The translations under genes were made by a program, and so were the position numbers. Of a DNA stretch of 64,000 nt, positions 42,847-51,004 are shown one piece after another (position 1 is the stretch's first letter; every line of letters begins with the position of its first letter). This DNA comes from Lachnospiraceae bacterium. GTDB taxonomy: Bacteria; Bacillota; Clostridia; Lachnospirales; Lachnospiraceae. The notes beneath the pieces were generated by a model. That model saw nothing but the letters and a program-made list of their open reading frames with translations, did not search any database and was not told the origin of the DNA. The stretch is taken from positions 1 to 64,000 of the forward strand of contig JAQUXP010000014.1 in NCBI GenBank assembly GCA_028692395.1. The letters run 5' to 3'.

Positions 42847-43827
42847 TTATCTGCTCAATTTTTCAAATAAATCCGCAAACAGGTTGTCTCTTTTTATATG
42901 ATATACATATTTTATAAAGTGCCGATTATTATCAAATGCATATTTATCATCATATTCAGGGATAGGACTGTGAATCAGACAGTCTTCCTCAAAATCTCCA
43001 TCCAGCAGCCATGCCACCGCTGTAACATCCCAGATTGCTCTGGTCCATGTAGCCCCTCCATAGCATTGTTTTGCCTCTTCTGTTGTCACATCCACCAGGT
43101 AATTACAAAGCTTATTCTTGCCACGCAGATGATACTCCAGTTCCGGACCACTGATGGTAAATGCTGAGACAACTCCCATACAGGGCAGCTGAACTAATGG
43201 CACACCACATCCAAAAACCACTCTAGCGCCTGCTACATCCTGATAAAGATTAAATTCTTTATTATGCGGCCAATGTATGGCATTACCTCCCAGCCAGATC
43301 AACACCATTCGGTTGACAATCTCAGGATTCAGTAAAATCGCCGATGAAATATTAGTAATTGCTCCGATAGCAATCACATAAAGTGGTGATTCCTCTGAGT
43401 AATTCATTGCTCTCTCTGCCAGGTCCCTGGCGGCATCCGACATTACCGCTTCTGTTTCCGAAGGCATATAGGCTTCTGAGCCTTTGAATACATTTTCTTT
43501 CAAATCTTCTCTCTCTAAAAGAGTCAGGATATTCATAATTTCATCATAACTCTTTTTCATCCCATCTGCCGGTCCTTCAGATTTCGCATTGTAGAACGGA
43601 GCAGCGTAGATTGCTTTCAAATTCAGTTTTTCCTCTGACTTGATCAGATAAGCGACTGCAAACTGATCGTCAATCTCATTGTAAGTATCCGTGTCCAGCA
43701 CAACGTCTACTTTTCCCTGTGGCTTCACCAGCCGTTTGATAATGCTTACCTGATCCTTCATTCCTCCCCCAATCGGTTTAGCACTTGTGAAGATCTCATA
43801 CTCTTCTTTTGCCTTCTCATTCCCCAT
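42847..43827 (-). CDS. Inosine/uridine-type nucleoside hydrolase
   Basis: A 326-residue IUNH-family enzyme that splits the N-glycosidic bond of ribonucleosides to base plus ribose. The calcium-binding Asp cluster is DTDTYNEIDDQFA near residue 43, a variant of the usual DTDPGxDDA spacing. GAITNISSAIL and IWLGGNA follow, and the late Asp is in WTRAIWDVTAVAWLL. First gene of the operon behind the promoter at 43889-43917. Together with the ribokinase it makes the locus a nucleoside salvage or carbon-use pathway. Confidence 0.9.
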   Translation of the reverse strand: MGNEKAKEEYEIFTSAKPIGGGMKDQVSIIKRLVKPQGKVDVVLDTDTYNEIDDQFAVAYLIKSEEKLNLKAIYAAPFYNAKSEGPADGMKKSYDEIMNILTLLEREDLKENVFKGSEAYMPSETEAVMSDAARDLAERAMNYSEESPLYVIAIGAITNISSAILLNPEIVNRMVLIWLGGNAIHWPHNKEFNLYQDVAGARVVFGCGVPLVQLPCMGVVSAFTISGPELEYHLRGKNKLCNYLVDVTTEEAKQCYGGATWTRAIWDVTAVAWLLDGDFEEDCLIHSPIPEYDDKYAFDNNRHFIKYVYHIKRDNLFADLFEKLSR

Positions 43828-43855
43828 TCTCTTTTCCTTCTCCTTTCGTTTGGGT

Positions 43856-43900
43856 AAACTGTTTCGTAAACTGTTTTCCTATGCACTTAGTATACTGTTT
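43856..43900 (-). promoter_or_regulatory. Three phased operator sites of the nucleoside operon
   Basis: AAACTGTTT at 43856-43864 and 43868-43876, and ATACTGTTT at 43892-43900. Each is a small palindrome of the AAACnGTTT kind. Centres are 12 and 24 bases apart, so all face about the same side of the helix. They span the -10 box and early transcribed region. The divergent LacI-type regulator is the obvious binder. Confidence 0.65.
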
Positions 43901-43917
43901 TCCTGTTGGTCTGTCAA
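43889..43917 (-). promoter_or_regulatory. Consensus promoter of the nucleoside operon
   Basis: Minus-strand TTGACA (43912-43917), exactly 17 bases, TATACT (43889-43894). This near-consensus promoter would need repression, matching the overlapping operators. Confidence 0.75.
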
Positions 43918-44069
43918 CTTCCTTTTGTATTTTCGTCAAATAAGCTAGTTTATCTGCCACCTTTCCTGTGCATATTGTACACTCACATGGAAACTGTCAA
44001 ATTGCATTGACAAACCCTATTTTGTAATTCATACTTATATACATCAACTTCAGAAGTGAGGTAATCATC

Positions 44070-45965
44070 ATGACAATCAAAGAGATTGCACAGCTTGCCG
44101 GTGTGTCGACGTCGACTGTTTCTAAAATTGTTAATAATAAAGCAGACAATATCAATGGCGAAACTATAAACCGTGTACTGCAAATTGTTAAGGAGTACAA
44201 CTATACTCCTTATGGCACAATAAAAAGTACACAGCAGAGCAGATCCTTTTTGTTGGGTGTGCTCCTGCGCTCTGCCACTCAGACAAACCGTCTGGTAAAT
44301 GGTATCATGCAGGCGGCTCAGGAGGCAGGTTACAGTATTCTTCTATATGACAGTCTGGGCGATATCGAATCAGAATTAAAACATATCACATCCCTCTGCC
44401 ACCACAATGTTGACGGTATCATATGGGAACCGGTCAATCAGGAAAGTTGCCCAAACAGTCGCTATTTCACAGAGCGGAATATTCCTTTTTTATATGTAAA
44501 TGCTCCGGAGAATGTTCCCTCCTTTCATATTGAATTTTCGCAGATGGGATATCTGCTGACGGAAAAGCTGCTTGCCTGTCAGCATACTAACATAGCCTGT
44601 CTTATAAAACCGGGAAGTATGCGCTCTGAGCAGGTACAAAAGGGCTTTCGTCAATGCCTTTTTGATCATCAGATTGCTTTTCAGGACAGTATGCTTCTCT
44701 CTATCTATGACAATAATTATTATGCCAAAATGAATATCCAGGGCTTTACAGGAATTGTAAGTACACACTTTGCATCCGCATTAAAGTTCTACGAAACCTC
44801 CATAAATCAGCATTATTATATTCCGTCAGATCTTTCCCTTGTCAGTTTAAAGGATGATGTCCGTGAAGATATGTCATTTCCCTCAATATCGAGTATCCGC
44901 ATTCCCTACTATGAATTCGGATACCAGATCTGTACCGACCTGATTTCCCACTGTGAATCCGGTACTGATCTGTCTCCTTGCGGCTTTGTCACTAATTGGC
45001 AGCTGGATCATGAAGAAAGCCTGAATCAGCCACTATCCCTGCGAAATAACAAGCTTGTGGTGGCGGGCAGTATTAATACCGATGTTGTCCTTAACGTGGA
45101 TGAGCTTCCTCAAACCGGAAAAACTTTGTTTATCAATTCCGCATCCACTTTTCTTGGTGGAAAGGGCGCAAATCAGGCTATTGGTGCTGCAAGGTTGGGA
45201 ACAGAGGCTTTTCTGATTGGAAAAGTTGGAAATGATCTCGATTCCACTTTGGTTTATGACACTCTGCAAAAGGAACATGTCATGTCCCAGGGAGTGAGGC
45301 GTGATCCTAAAAATGCCACTGGAAAAGCTTATATGCATGTATTGAGTAATGCAGAAAGTACAATCACGGTACTGCCCGGTGCAAATCTGGCATTAACCCC
45401 GGAAGATATCTTCAAGCATCAGTATCTGTTTGAAGGGTGTGGCTACTGTCTGCTTTCCACTGAAATATCAGATGACGCAGTTCTTGCTACTGCAAAAGCC
45501 GCAAAGAAAAATGATGTAAAAGTAATCCTGAAACCTGCCGCATCCAAATATCTGCCCAGAGAGCTGCAGGACTTAATTGACATCTTTGTTCCAAACAGGA
45601 AAGAAGCCTCTCTTTTATGCCCTTCGGAAGGTACCATTGAAGGTCAGGCTGATTATTTTTATTCCCTGGGAATTCCTGTTGTTATTATCACGCTGGGACA
45701 TCATGGATGTTATCTGAAGACGGAACAGCAGGCAAAGTATTTCCCGGCAGCAGATTTTGTAAGTGTAGACTCTACCGGCGGCGCAGATGCTTTTATAGCG
45801 GCACTTGCTGCCTACCTGCTGAAAGGCTACTCACTGGAAACATCCATCCAGGTTGCAGGCTATGCCGCCGGATTTTGTGTATCCCGTCAGGGTGTTACTC
45901 CGGCTCTGATTGATGCTGCTTCCCTCGAAAACCACATTCATACAGTGCAGCCTGATTTGCTATAA
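44070..45965 (+). CDS. LacI-family regulator fused to a ribokinase domain
   Basis: A 631-residue fusion in one unbroken frame, with GAGG before the ATG. Residues 1-60 are a LacI helix-turn-helix and hinge (MTIKEIAQLAGVSTSTVSKI). Residues 62-325 are a periplasmic-binding-like sensor domain (SFLLGVLLRSATQTNRLVNGI). Residues about 330-631 form a complete PfkB/ribokinase domain: VVAGSINTDVVLNVDELPQTG, GGKGANQAIGAARLG, and DSTGGADAFIAAL with the catalytic Asp kept although GAGD is GGAD. It faces the nucleoside operon and should bind the AAACTGTTT sites. The kinase part could sense or phosphorylate ribose and so tie repression to flux. That is inference; the fusion itself is visible. Confidence 0.92.
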   Translation: MTIKEIAQLAGVSTSTVSKIVNNKADNINGETINRVLQIVKEYNYTPYGTIKSTQQSRSFLLGVLLRSATQTNRLVNGIMQAAQEAGYSILLYDSLGDIESELKHITSLCHHNVDGIIWEPVNQESCPNSRYFTERNIPFLYVNAPENVPSFHIEFSQMGYLLTEKLLACQHTNIACLIKPGSMRSEQVQKGFRQCLFDHQIAFQDSMLLSIYDNNYYAKMNIQGFTGIVSTHFASALKFYETSINQHYYIPSDLSLVSLKDDVREDMSFPSISSIRIPYYEFGYQICTDLISHCESGTDLSPCGFVTNWQLDHEESLNQPLSLRNNKLVVAGSINTDVVLNVDELPQTGKTLFINSASTFLGGKGANQAIGAARLGTEAFLIGKVGNDLDSTLVYDTLQKEHVMSQGVRRDPKNATGKAYMHVLSNAESTITVLPGANLALTPEDIFKHQYLFEGCGYCLLSTEISDDAVLATAKAAKKNDVKVILKPAASKYLPRELQDLIDIFVPNRKEASLLCPSEGTIEGQADYFYSLGIPVVIITLGHHGCYLKTEQQAKYFPAADFVSVDSTGGADAFIAALAAYLLKGYSLETSIQVAGYAAGFCVSRQGVTPALIDAASLENHIHTVQPDLL

Positions 45966-45976
45966 GTTTTCTCATC

Positions 45977-46028
45977 AAAAAAAGAGAATGTTGGCGTCTC
46001 ACAAAAGTGAAACCACATTCTCTTTTTT
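45977..46028. terminator. Bidirectional terminator between the fusion regulator and the esterase
   Basis: AAAAAAAGAGAATGTTGG pairs with CCACATTCTCTTTTTT (one bulge), with an inner TCAC/GTGA stem. It serves the two convergent genes. Confidence 0.85.
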
Positions 46029-46044
46029 ACGTTATTTGTACACT

Positions 46045-46860
46045 TTACTTTTTTGTCAGATTCTTCAGCCAGGTTTTTACCAGCGGAAGCCAGCTCTGGC
46101 ATTCTTTCTGTATTCCGTAATGGTCCTCATTTACTGCCGCTTCATCGCAGGTAGCAAGTCCATGACCTCCCACCGGATACATATGGAATTCCACCGGGAT
46201 TTCATATGTTTTCATTGCCTGAATGAGCAGAAGGGAGTTCTCTACCGGTACCGTGTCATCCGTGTAAGTATGCCACAGAAATGTGGGAGGGGTGTCTTTG
46301 GTAACCTGTTTTTCCAGCGAGTTGCGTTCCAGCAGTTCTTCTGTATATTCCCCTTTTAACAGTGCTTCAAAAGAGCCTCTGTGGGCAAATGCTCCTGAGG
46401 TAATGACAGGATAACACAGAATCATACCTGCAGGCTTCAGCTGCTCTGAAGAAACTCCTGTCTTTTCGGCAAGCCATGCTTCCTTCCAGAATACCCCCAG
46501 GCTGGCCGCCAGATGTCCTCCTGCAGAACAGCCCTGGAGGATAATTCTGGAGGTGTCCACATGCCACTCTCTGCTGTGTTCCCATATCAGCTTCATAGAC
46601 GCTGCCGCTTCCAGAAGTGCTGTGGGATACACTGCAGGTTCCACCGAGTAGCGCAGGATCGCCACATGATACCCCTGTTCCAGAAAATGCATGGCAATAG
46701 GATCTGCTTCACGATCAGATGTCATCGTGTAGCCGCCTCCCGGACACATAAGGATCAGTGGTCTTTCCTTCCACGCAAGCTCAGGTGACTGTTCCCAGAT
46801 ATAGGTACACAATCTTGCGTACTGGCAGGATCCTTCTGCCTGAATTGGATATTCCTTCAT
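46045..46860 (-). CDS. Alpha/beta-hydrolase, esterase (BD-FAE/Axe-like)
   Basis: 271 residues from the ATG at 46860 (MKEYPIQAEG). The oxyanion motif is CPGGGYTM, the nucleophile is in GCSAGGHLA near residue 110, the acid in HTYTDDTVP, and the His in PVGGHGLA. No signal peptide is visible, so it is cytosolic. Similar enzymes remove acetyl groups from xylan or xylo-oligosaccharides, but no xylanase is nearby. Single gene. Confidence 0.85.
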   Translation of the reverse strand: MKEYPIQAEGSCQYARLCTYIWEQSPELAWKERPLILMCPGGGYTMTSDREADPIAMHFLEQGYHVAILRYSVEPAVYPTALLEAAASMKLIWEHSREWHVDTSRIILQGCSAGGHLAASLGVFWKEAWLAEKTGVSSEQLKPAGMILCYPVITSGAFAHRGSFEALLKGEYTEELLERNSLEKQVTKDTPPTFLWHTYTDDTVPVENSLLLIQAMKTYEIPVEFHMYPVGGHGLATCDEAAVNEDHYGIQKECQSWLPLVKTWLKNLTKK

Positions 46861-46981
46861 TATCATAGCTTTGCTTCCCCTTTTCTACCTTTTTTATTCC
46901 TATTCTACCACAGATGGCTTTCTTTTCCTAATGTGATTTTCTATCTTTCCTCTGGTCTTTTCCCGGAAAAGAGTCAACAAA

Positions 46982-47015
46982 ATACCGCCGCACAGGAAGC
47001 TCCCATGCGGCGGTA
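46982..47015 (-). terminator. Terminator of the pyruvate:ferredoxin oxidoreductase gene
   Basis: ATACCGCCGCA / TGCGGCGGTAT, a perfect 11-bp stem followed on the minus strand by TTTTG, about 46 bases after the nifJ stop. Confidence 0.8.
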
Positions 47016-47061
47016 TCTTTACGTTTGGACATATTATTCTATTGATCAGCTACGGTTTGGA

Positions 47062-50000
47062 TTACTCTTCTCCGTAAAGTGTGATCAGTTTGTTCAGATA
47101 ATCATATCTGCTCTTTGCTTCACCCTCAGATTTAGCGAACAGTCTTGCTGCTTTTTCCGGATTAGCACGTTTCAGTGAATTGTAACGTACCTCGCCGTCC
47201 AGGAATTCCTGATAGCTTTCTGTTGGAGCCTTAGAATCCAGAGTAAATGCTGCTTTACCTTCCGCCTTAAGAGAAGGATTAAAGCGGAAGCAATGCCAGT
47301 ATCCAGCCTTAACAGCCAGTTCTTCCTCAGTCTGAGCTTTGCTCATACCTTTCTTGATACCATGGTTGATACATGGAGCATAAGCGATGATCAGAGATGG
47401 TCCCGGATAAGCTTCTGCTTCTGCAATTGCTTTTACGGTCTGTGCGTAATCAGCACCCATAGCGATCTGTGCTACGTATACATAACCATAGCTCATAGCG
47501 ATGCTTGCCATATCTTTCTTCTTAACTTCTTTTCCTCCTGCAGCGAACTGTGCAACAGCACCTGTAGGTGTAGATTTAGAAGACTGTCCACCGGTGTTTG
47601 AATAAACCTCGGTATCGAATACCATGATGTTGATGTCCTGTCCACTTGCGAGAACATGGTCAACGCCACCAAATCCGATATCATAAGCCCATCCGTCACC
47701 ACCGAAGATCCACTGGGATTTCTTAGCCAGGAAGTCTTTGTTATCAACGATATCCTTGCAGGTGTCGCAGTCACAGCCTGACAGTGCAGCAACAAGCTTA
47801 TCTGTTGCAGGTCCGTTCTCTATGCCACTTGCATAGGTATCGATGTATTCTTTACAAGCTGCTTTTACTTCATCAGAAGCTTCGTCGCTGTTCATAACGC
47901 TCTCAACTTTGTCTGAAAGACCTTTACGGATTGCGTTCTGAGCAAGTAACATACCATAACCAAACTCTGCGTTATCCTCGAACAGTGAGTTAGACCATGC
48001 CGGTCCCTGTCCTGCAGCATTTACAGTGTAAGGTGTAGATGGTGAGGAGTTACCCCAGATAGAAGAACATCCTGTTGCATTAGCGATGTACATTCTCTCA
48101 CCAAACAACTGAGTGATAAGTTTTGCGTAAGGTGTCTCACCACAACCAGCACATGCACCTGAGAACTCAAGCAGCGGCTGTTTGAACTGGCTTCCCTTAA
48201 CGGTATTTGCTTTAAACTTAGCAACAACATCCTCTTTGATTGGAAGAGTTACTGCGTAATCGAAGTATTTCTGCTCGCCTTCGTTTGCTGCAAGGCTTTC
48301 CATAGCAAGGGCTTTTGCACCTTTCTTTCCTGGGCAGACATTTGCACAAGATCCACAGCCTGTACAGTCAAGAGCAGAGATAGCCATCGTAAATGTATAA
48401 TCTGTCATACCTGTCATAGGTAATGTCTTCATTCCTTCCGGAGCCTTAGCAGCTTCGTCAGCTGTCATAGCGATTGGACGGATAACTGCATGTGGGCAGA
48501 CATATGCACATCTGTTACACTGGATACAGTTCTCTGAATTCCAAACCGGAACATTTACTGCGATACCACGTTTTTCGTATGCGGAAGATCCGGATGGTGT
48601 GGAACCGTCAACGTAATCTTTGAATGCAGATACTGGCAGGGAGTTACCTTCCTGAGCAGATACCTTACACTGGATGTTGTTAACAAAATCTACTACATCG
48701 GAACGTCCGTCCGTAGCATGTGTCATAAACAGACCTTCGTCAGCTGCAGATTTCCAGCTTTCCGGAACGTTTACTTCAACAACCTGCTTTGCACCTGCAT
48801 CGATAGCAGCCCAGTTCTTTGCTACAACATCATCACCTTTACGGCCATAGGTAGCTTTTGCAGCAGCTTTCATCAGTTCATTTGCCTTATCTTCCGGAAT
48901 AATGCTTGCCAGCTGGAAGAATGCAGACTGAAGGATCGTATTGATACGGGTTGGTCCCATGCCGGTCTCGATACCGATCTTAACACCATCGATGGTGTAG
49001 AACTTGATATTGTGATCAGCGATGAATGCCTTTACCTGTCCCGGAAGATGCTCTTCCAGTCCTGCCATATCCCATGGGCAGTTCAAAAGGAAGGTACCAC
49101 CATCTACCAGTTCCTGAACCATGTTATATTTATTCACATAAGAAGGATTGTGGCATGCAACAAAGTTTGCTTTGTGAATCAGGTAAGTAGATTTGATTGG
49201 TTTCTTTCCAAAACGAAGGTGAGACATCGTAACACCACCGGATTTTTTGGAATCATAATCAAAGTAAGCCTGAGCATACATATCTGTATTGTCACCGATG
49301 ATCTTGATGGAGTTTTTGTTCGCTCCTACTGTACCGTCAGCGCCAAGTCCCCAGAACTTACAGTTGATTGTTCCTTCCGGAGTAGTAACAATCGGAGCAC
49401 CTGTCTCAAGAGAAAGGTTTGTAACGTCATCGACGATACCGATTGTGAATTTCTGTTTTGTTGTGTTCTCATATACAGCAACGATCTGAGCCGGTGTTGT
49501 ATCCTTGGAACCAAGTCCGTAACGTCCTGTGAATACAGGTGTTGTCTCGAATTTGGAACCCTTCAGTGCTGCAACAACATCCAGATACAGAGGCTCGCCC
49601 ATAGCGCCAGGCTCTTTGGTTCTGTCAAGAACTGTGATCTGTTTTGCTGTCTCAGGAATAGCTGCAACCAGTGCCTGTGCTGAGAAAGGTCTGAACAGAC
49701 GTACTTTTACAACACCGACTTTTTTGCCTGCTGCTGTTAAGTAGTCGATTGTTTCCTCAATCGTATCACATACAGAACCCATAGCAATGATTACGGTCTC
49801 AGCATCAGCTGCTCCGTAATAGTTGAAGAGCTTGTAATCGGTACCGATCTTAGCGTTAACTTTGTCCATATATTCCTGTACGATTGCCGGAAGAGCATCG
49901 TAATAAGAGTTACATGCTTCTCTTGCCTGGAAGAAGATATCCGGGTTCTGAGCAGATCCTCTCTGACATGGATGATTTGGATTCAGTGCATGTTTTCTAA

Positions 50001-50607
50001 ATGCAGAGATTGCATCCATATCTACCATTTCTTTCAGATCTTCATAATCCCATGTCTCGATCTTCTGGATCTCATGGGAAGTACGGAAACCATCAAAGAA
50101 GTTGATAAATGGAACTTTTCCTTCCAGTGCTGCACAGTGTGCTACCGGAGTAAGGTCCATAACTTCCTGTACACTGGATTCGCAAAGCATTGCGCATCCG
50201 GTCTGACGACAGGCGTAAACATCGGAGTGATCTCCGAAGATTGACAGTGCATGGCTTGCCAGTGCACGAGCAGATACGTTGAATACTGCCGGAAGCTGCT
50301 CACCTGCAATTTTATACAGGTTCGGGATCATCAGTAAAAGTCCCTGAGAAGCTGTATATGTAGTTGTTAAAGCACCTGCTGACAGAGAACCATGAACAGC
50401 ACCTGCTGCTCCTGCCTCTGACTGCATCTCGGTAACACGTACTTCCTGTCCGAAAATGTTCTTTCTTCCCTGGGTTGCCCATTCGTCTGTATGTTCCGCC
50501 ATAACAGATGATGGGGTAATTGGGTAAATAGCAGCAACGTCTGTGTACGCATAAGAAGCGTGAGCAGCTGCCTGATTACCATCCATGGTTTTCATCTTTC
50601 TTGCCAT
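47062..50607 (-). CDS. nifJ: Pyruvate:ferredoxin (flavodoxin) oxidoreductase
   Basis: A single-chain 1181-residue enzyme that splits pyruvate with CoA to acetyl-CoA and CO2 and passes electrons to ferredoxin: the core of anaerobic fermentation. Order: the pyruvate-binding domain (YPITPSSVMAEHTDEWA), domain II, the gamma-type domain, two [4Fe-4S] motifs (CIQCNRCAYVCPH and CTGCGSCANVCPG), then the TPP domain (CAGCGETPYAKL, GGDGWAYDIGFGG). The start is the ATG at 50607 after AAGGAGG. The extra Cys pair CDCDTC near the C-terminal third is as in the family. Monocistronic behind a strong promoter. Confidence 0.97.
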   Translation of the reverse strand: MARKMKTMDGNQAAAHASYAYTDVAAIYPITPSSVMAEHTDEWATQGRKNIFGQEVRVTEMQSEAGAAGAVHGSLSAGALTTTYTASQGLLLMIPNLYKIAGEQLPAVFNVSARALASHALSIFGDHSDVYACRQTGCAMLCESSVQEVMDLTPVAHCAALEGKVPFINFFDGFRTSHEIQKIETWDYEDLKEMVDMDAISAFRKHALNPNHPCQRGSAQNPDIFFQAREACNSYYDALPAIVQEYMDKVNAKIGTDYKLFNYYGAADAETVIIAMGSVCDTIEETIDYLTAAGKKVGVVKVRLFRPFSAQALVAAIPETAKQITVLDRTKEPGAMGEPLYLDVVAALKGSKFETTPVFTGRYGLGSKDTTPAQIVAVYENTTKQKFTIGIVDDVTNLSLETGAPIVTTPEGTINCKFWGLGADGTVGANKNSIKIIGDNTDMYAQAYFDYDSKKSGGVTMSHLRFGKKPIKSTYLIHKANFVACHNPSYVNKYNMVQELVDGGTFLLNCPWDMAGLEEHLPGQVKAFIADHNIKFYTIDGVKIGIETGMGPTRINTILQSAFFQLASIIPEDKANELMKAAAKATYGRKGDDVVAKNWAAIDAGAKQVVEVNVPESWKSAADEGLFMTHATDGRSDVVDFVNNIQCKVSAQEGNSLPVSAFKDYVDGSTPSGSSAYEKRGIAVNVPVWNSENCIQCNRCAYVCPHAVIRPIAMTADEAAKAPEGMKTLPMTGMTDYTFTMAISALDCTGCGSCANVCPGKKGAKALAMESLAANEGEQKYFDYAVTLPIKEDVVAKFKANTVKGSQFKQPLLEFSGACAGCGETPYAKLITQLFGERMYIANATGCSSIWGNSSPSTPYTVNAAGQGPAWSNSLFEDNAEFGYGMLLAQNAIRKGLSDKVESVMNSDEASDEVKAACKEYIDTYASGIENGPATDKLVAALSGCDCDTCKDIVDNKDFLAKKSQWIFGGDGWAYDIGFGGVDHVLASGQDINIMVFDTEVYSNTGGQSSKSTPTGAVAQFAAGGKEVKKKDMASIAMSYGYVYVAQIAMGADYAQTVKAIAEAEAYPGPSLIIAYAPCINHGIKKGMSKAQTEEELAVKAGYWHCFRFNPSLKAEGKAAFTLDSKAPTESYQEFLDGEVRYNSLKRANPEKAARLFAKSEGEAKSRYDYLNKLITLYGEE

Positions 50608-50658
50608 TTTGTTTATCCTCCTTAAAATTATATACAATTAGTATACGCATTTAGTTTA

Positions 50659-50687
50659 ATTATACCACTGCGTATAAGGATTGTCCA
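50659..50687 (-). promoter_or_regulatory. Promoter of nifJ
   Basis: Minus-strand TGGACA (50682-50687), 17 bases, TATAAT (50659-50664), about 50 bases before the start codon. Confidence 0.75.
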
Positions 50688-50749
50688 TGTTTCATATATG
50701 ATGTTTCGCTAAAAATACACTTCTTTTTCAATCTAAACGCACGGGTAGG

Positions 50750-50984
50750 CTGCTGCTCCTGGCTGCCCGGGATCCTTCTGCTGCTGGCGGACACCTTTAC
50801 AGAAGCCCTAAGCATATCGAAAAACCTGTTTTGCGTTATAAGCAGTCAGCATACTGTCTGAGCATAGCGAGTTTATGCTGACTGCTTATGGCTTTTAGTA
50901 AAACATTTTTTTTCGTGGATGCTCTTGGGCTTCGAAACAGTGTCCGCCAGCAGCAGAAGGATTCCGGGCAGCCAGAAGCAGCAG
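50750..50984 (-). repeat. Long-hairpin repeat, copy B
   Basis: A 235-bp element on the minus strand. The arms 50750-50794 and 50940-50984 pair at 43 of 45 positions; the core 50795-50939 is 145 bp and matches copies A and C in its conserved blocks. It begins, in its own orientation, 20 bases after the ABC-F stop codon and ends about 60 bases before the nifJ -35 box. The arms (rich in CTGCTG) are unrelated to those of A and C. Confidence 0.9.
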
Positions 50985-51004
50985 CTTTCAATACCTTTTG
51001 GTAT

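Noticed and set aside
48718-49683. 321-codon frame antisense to nifJ
   Set aside because: Long only because of codon bias on the coding strand; no independent evidence.
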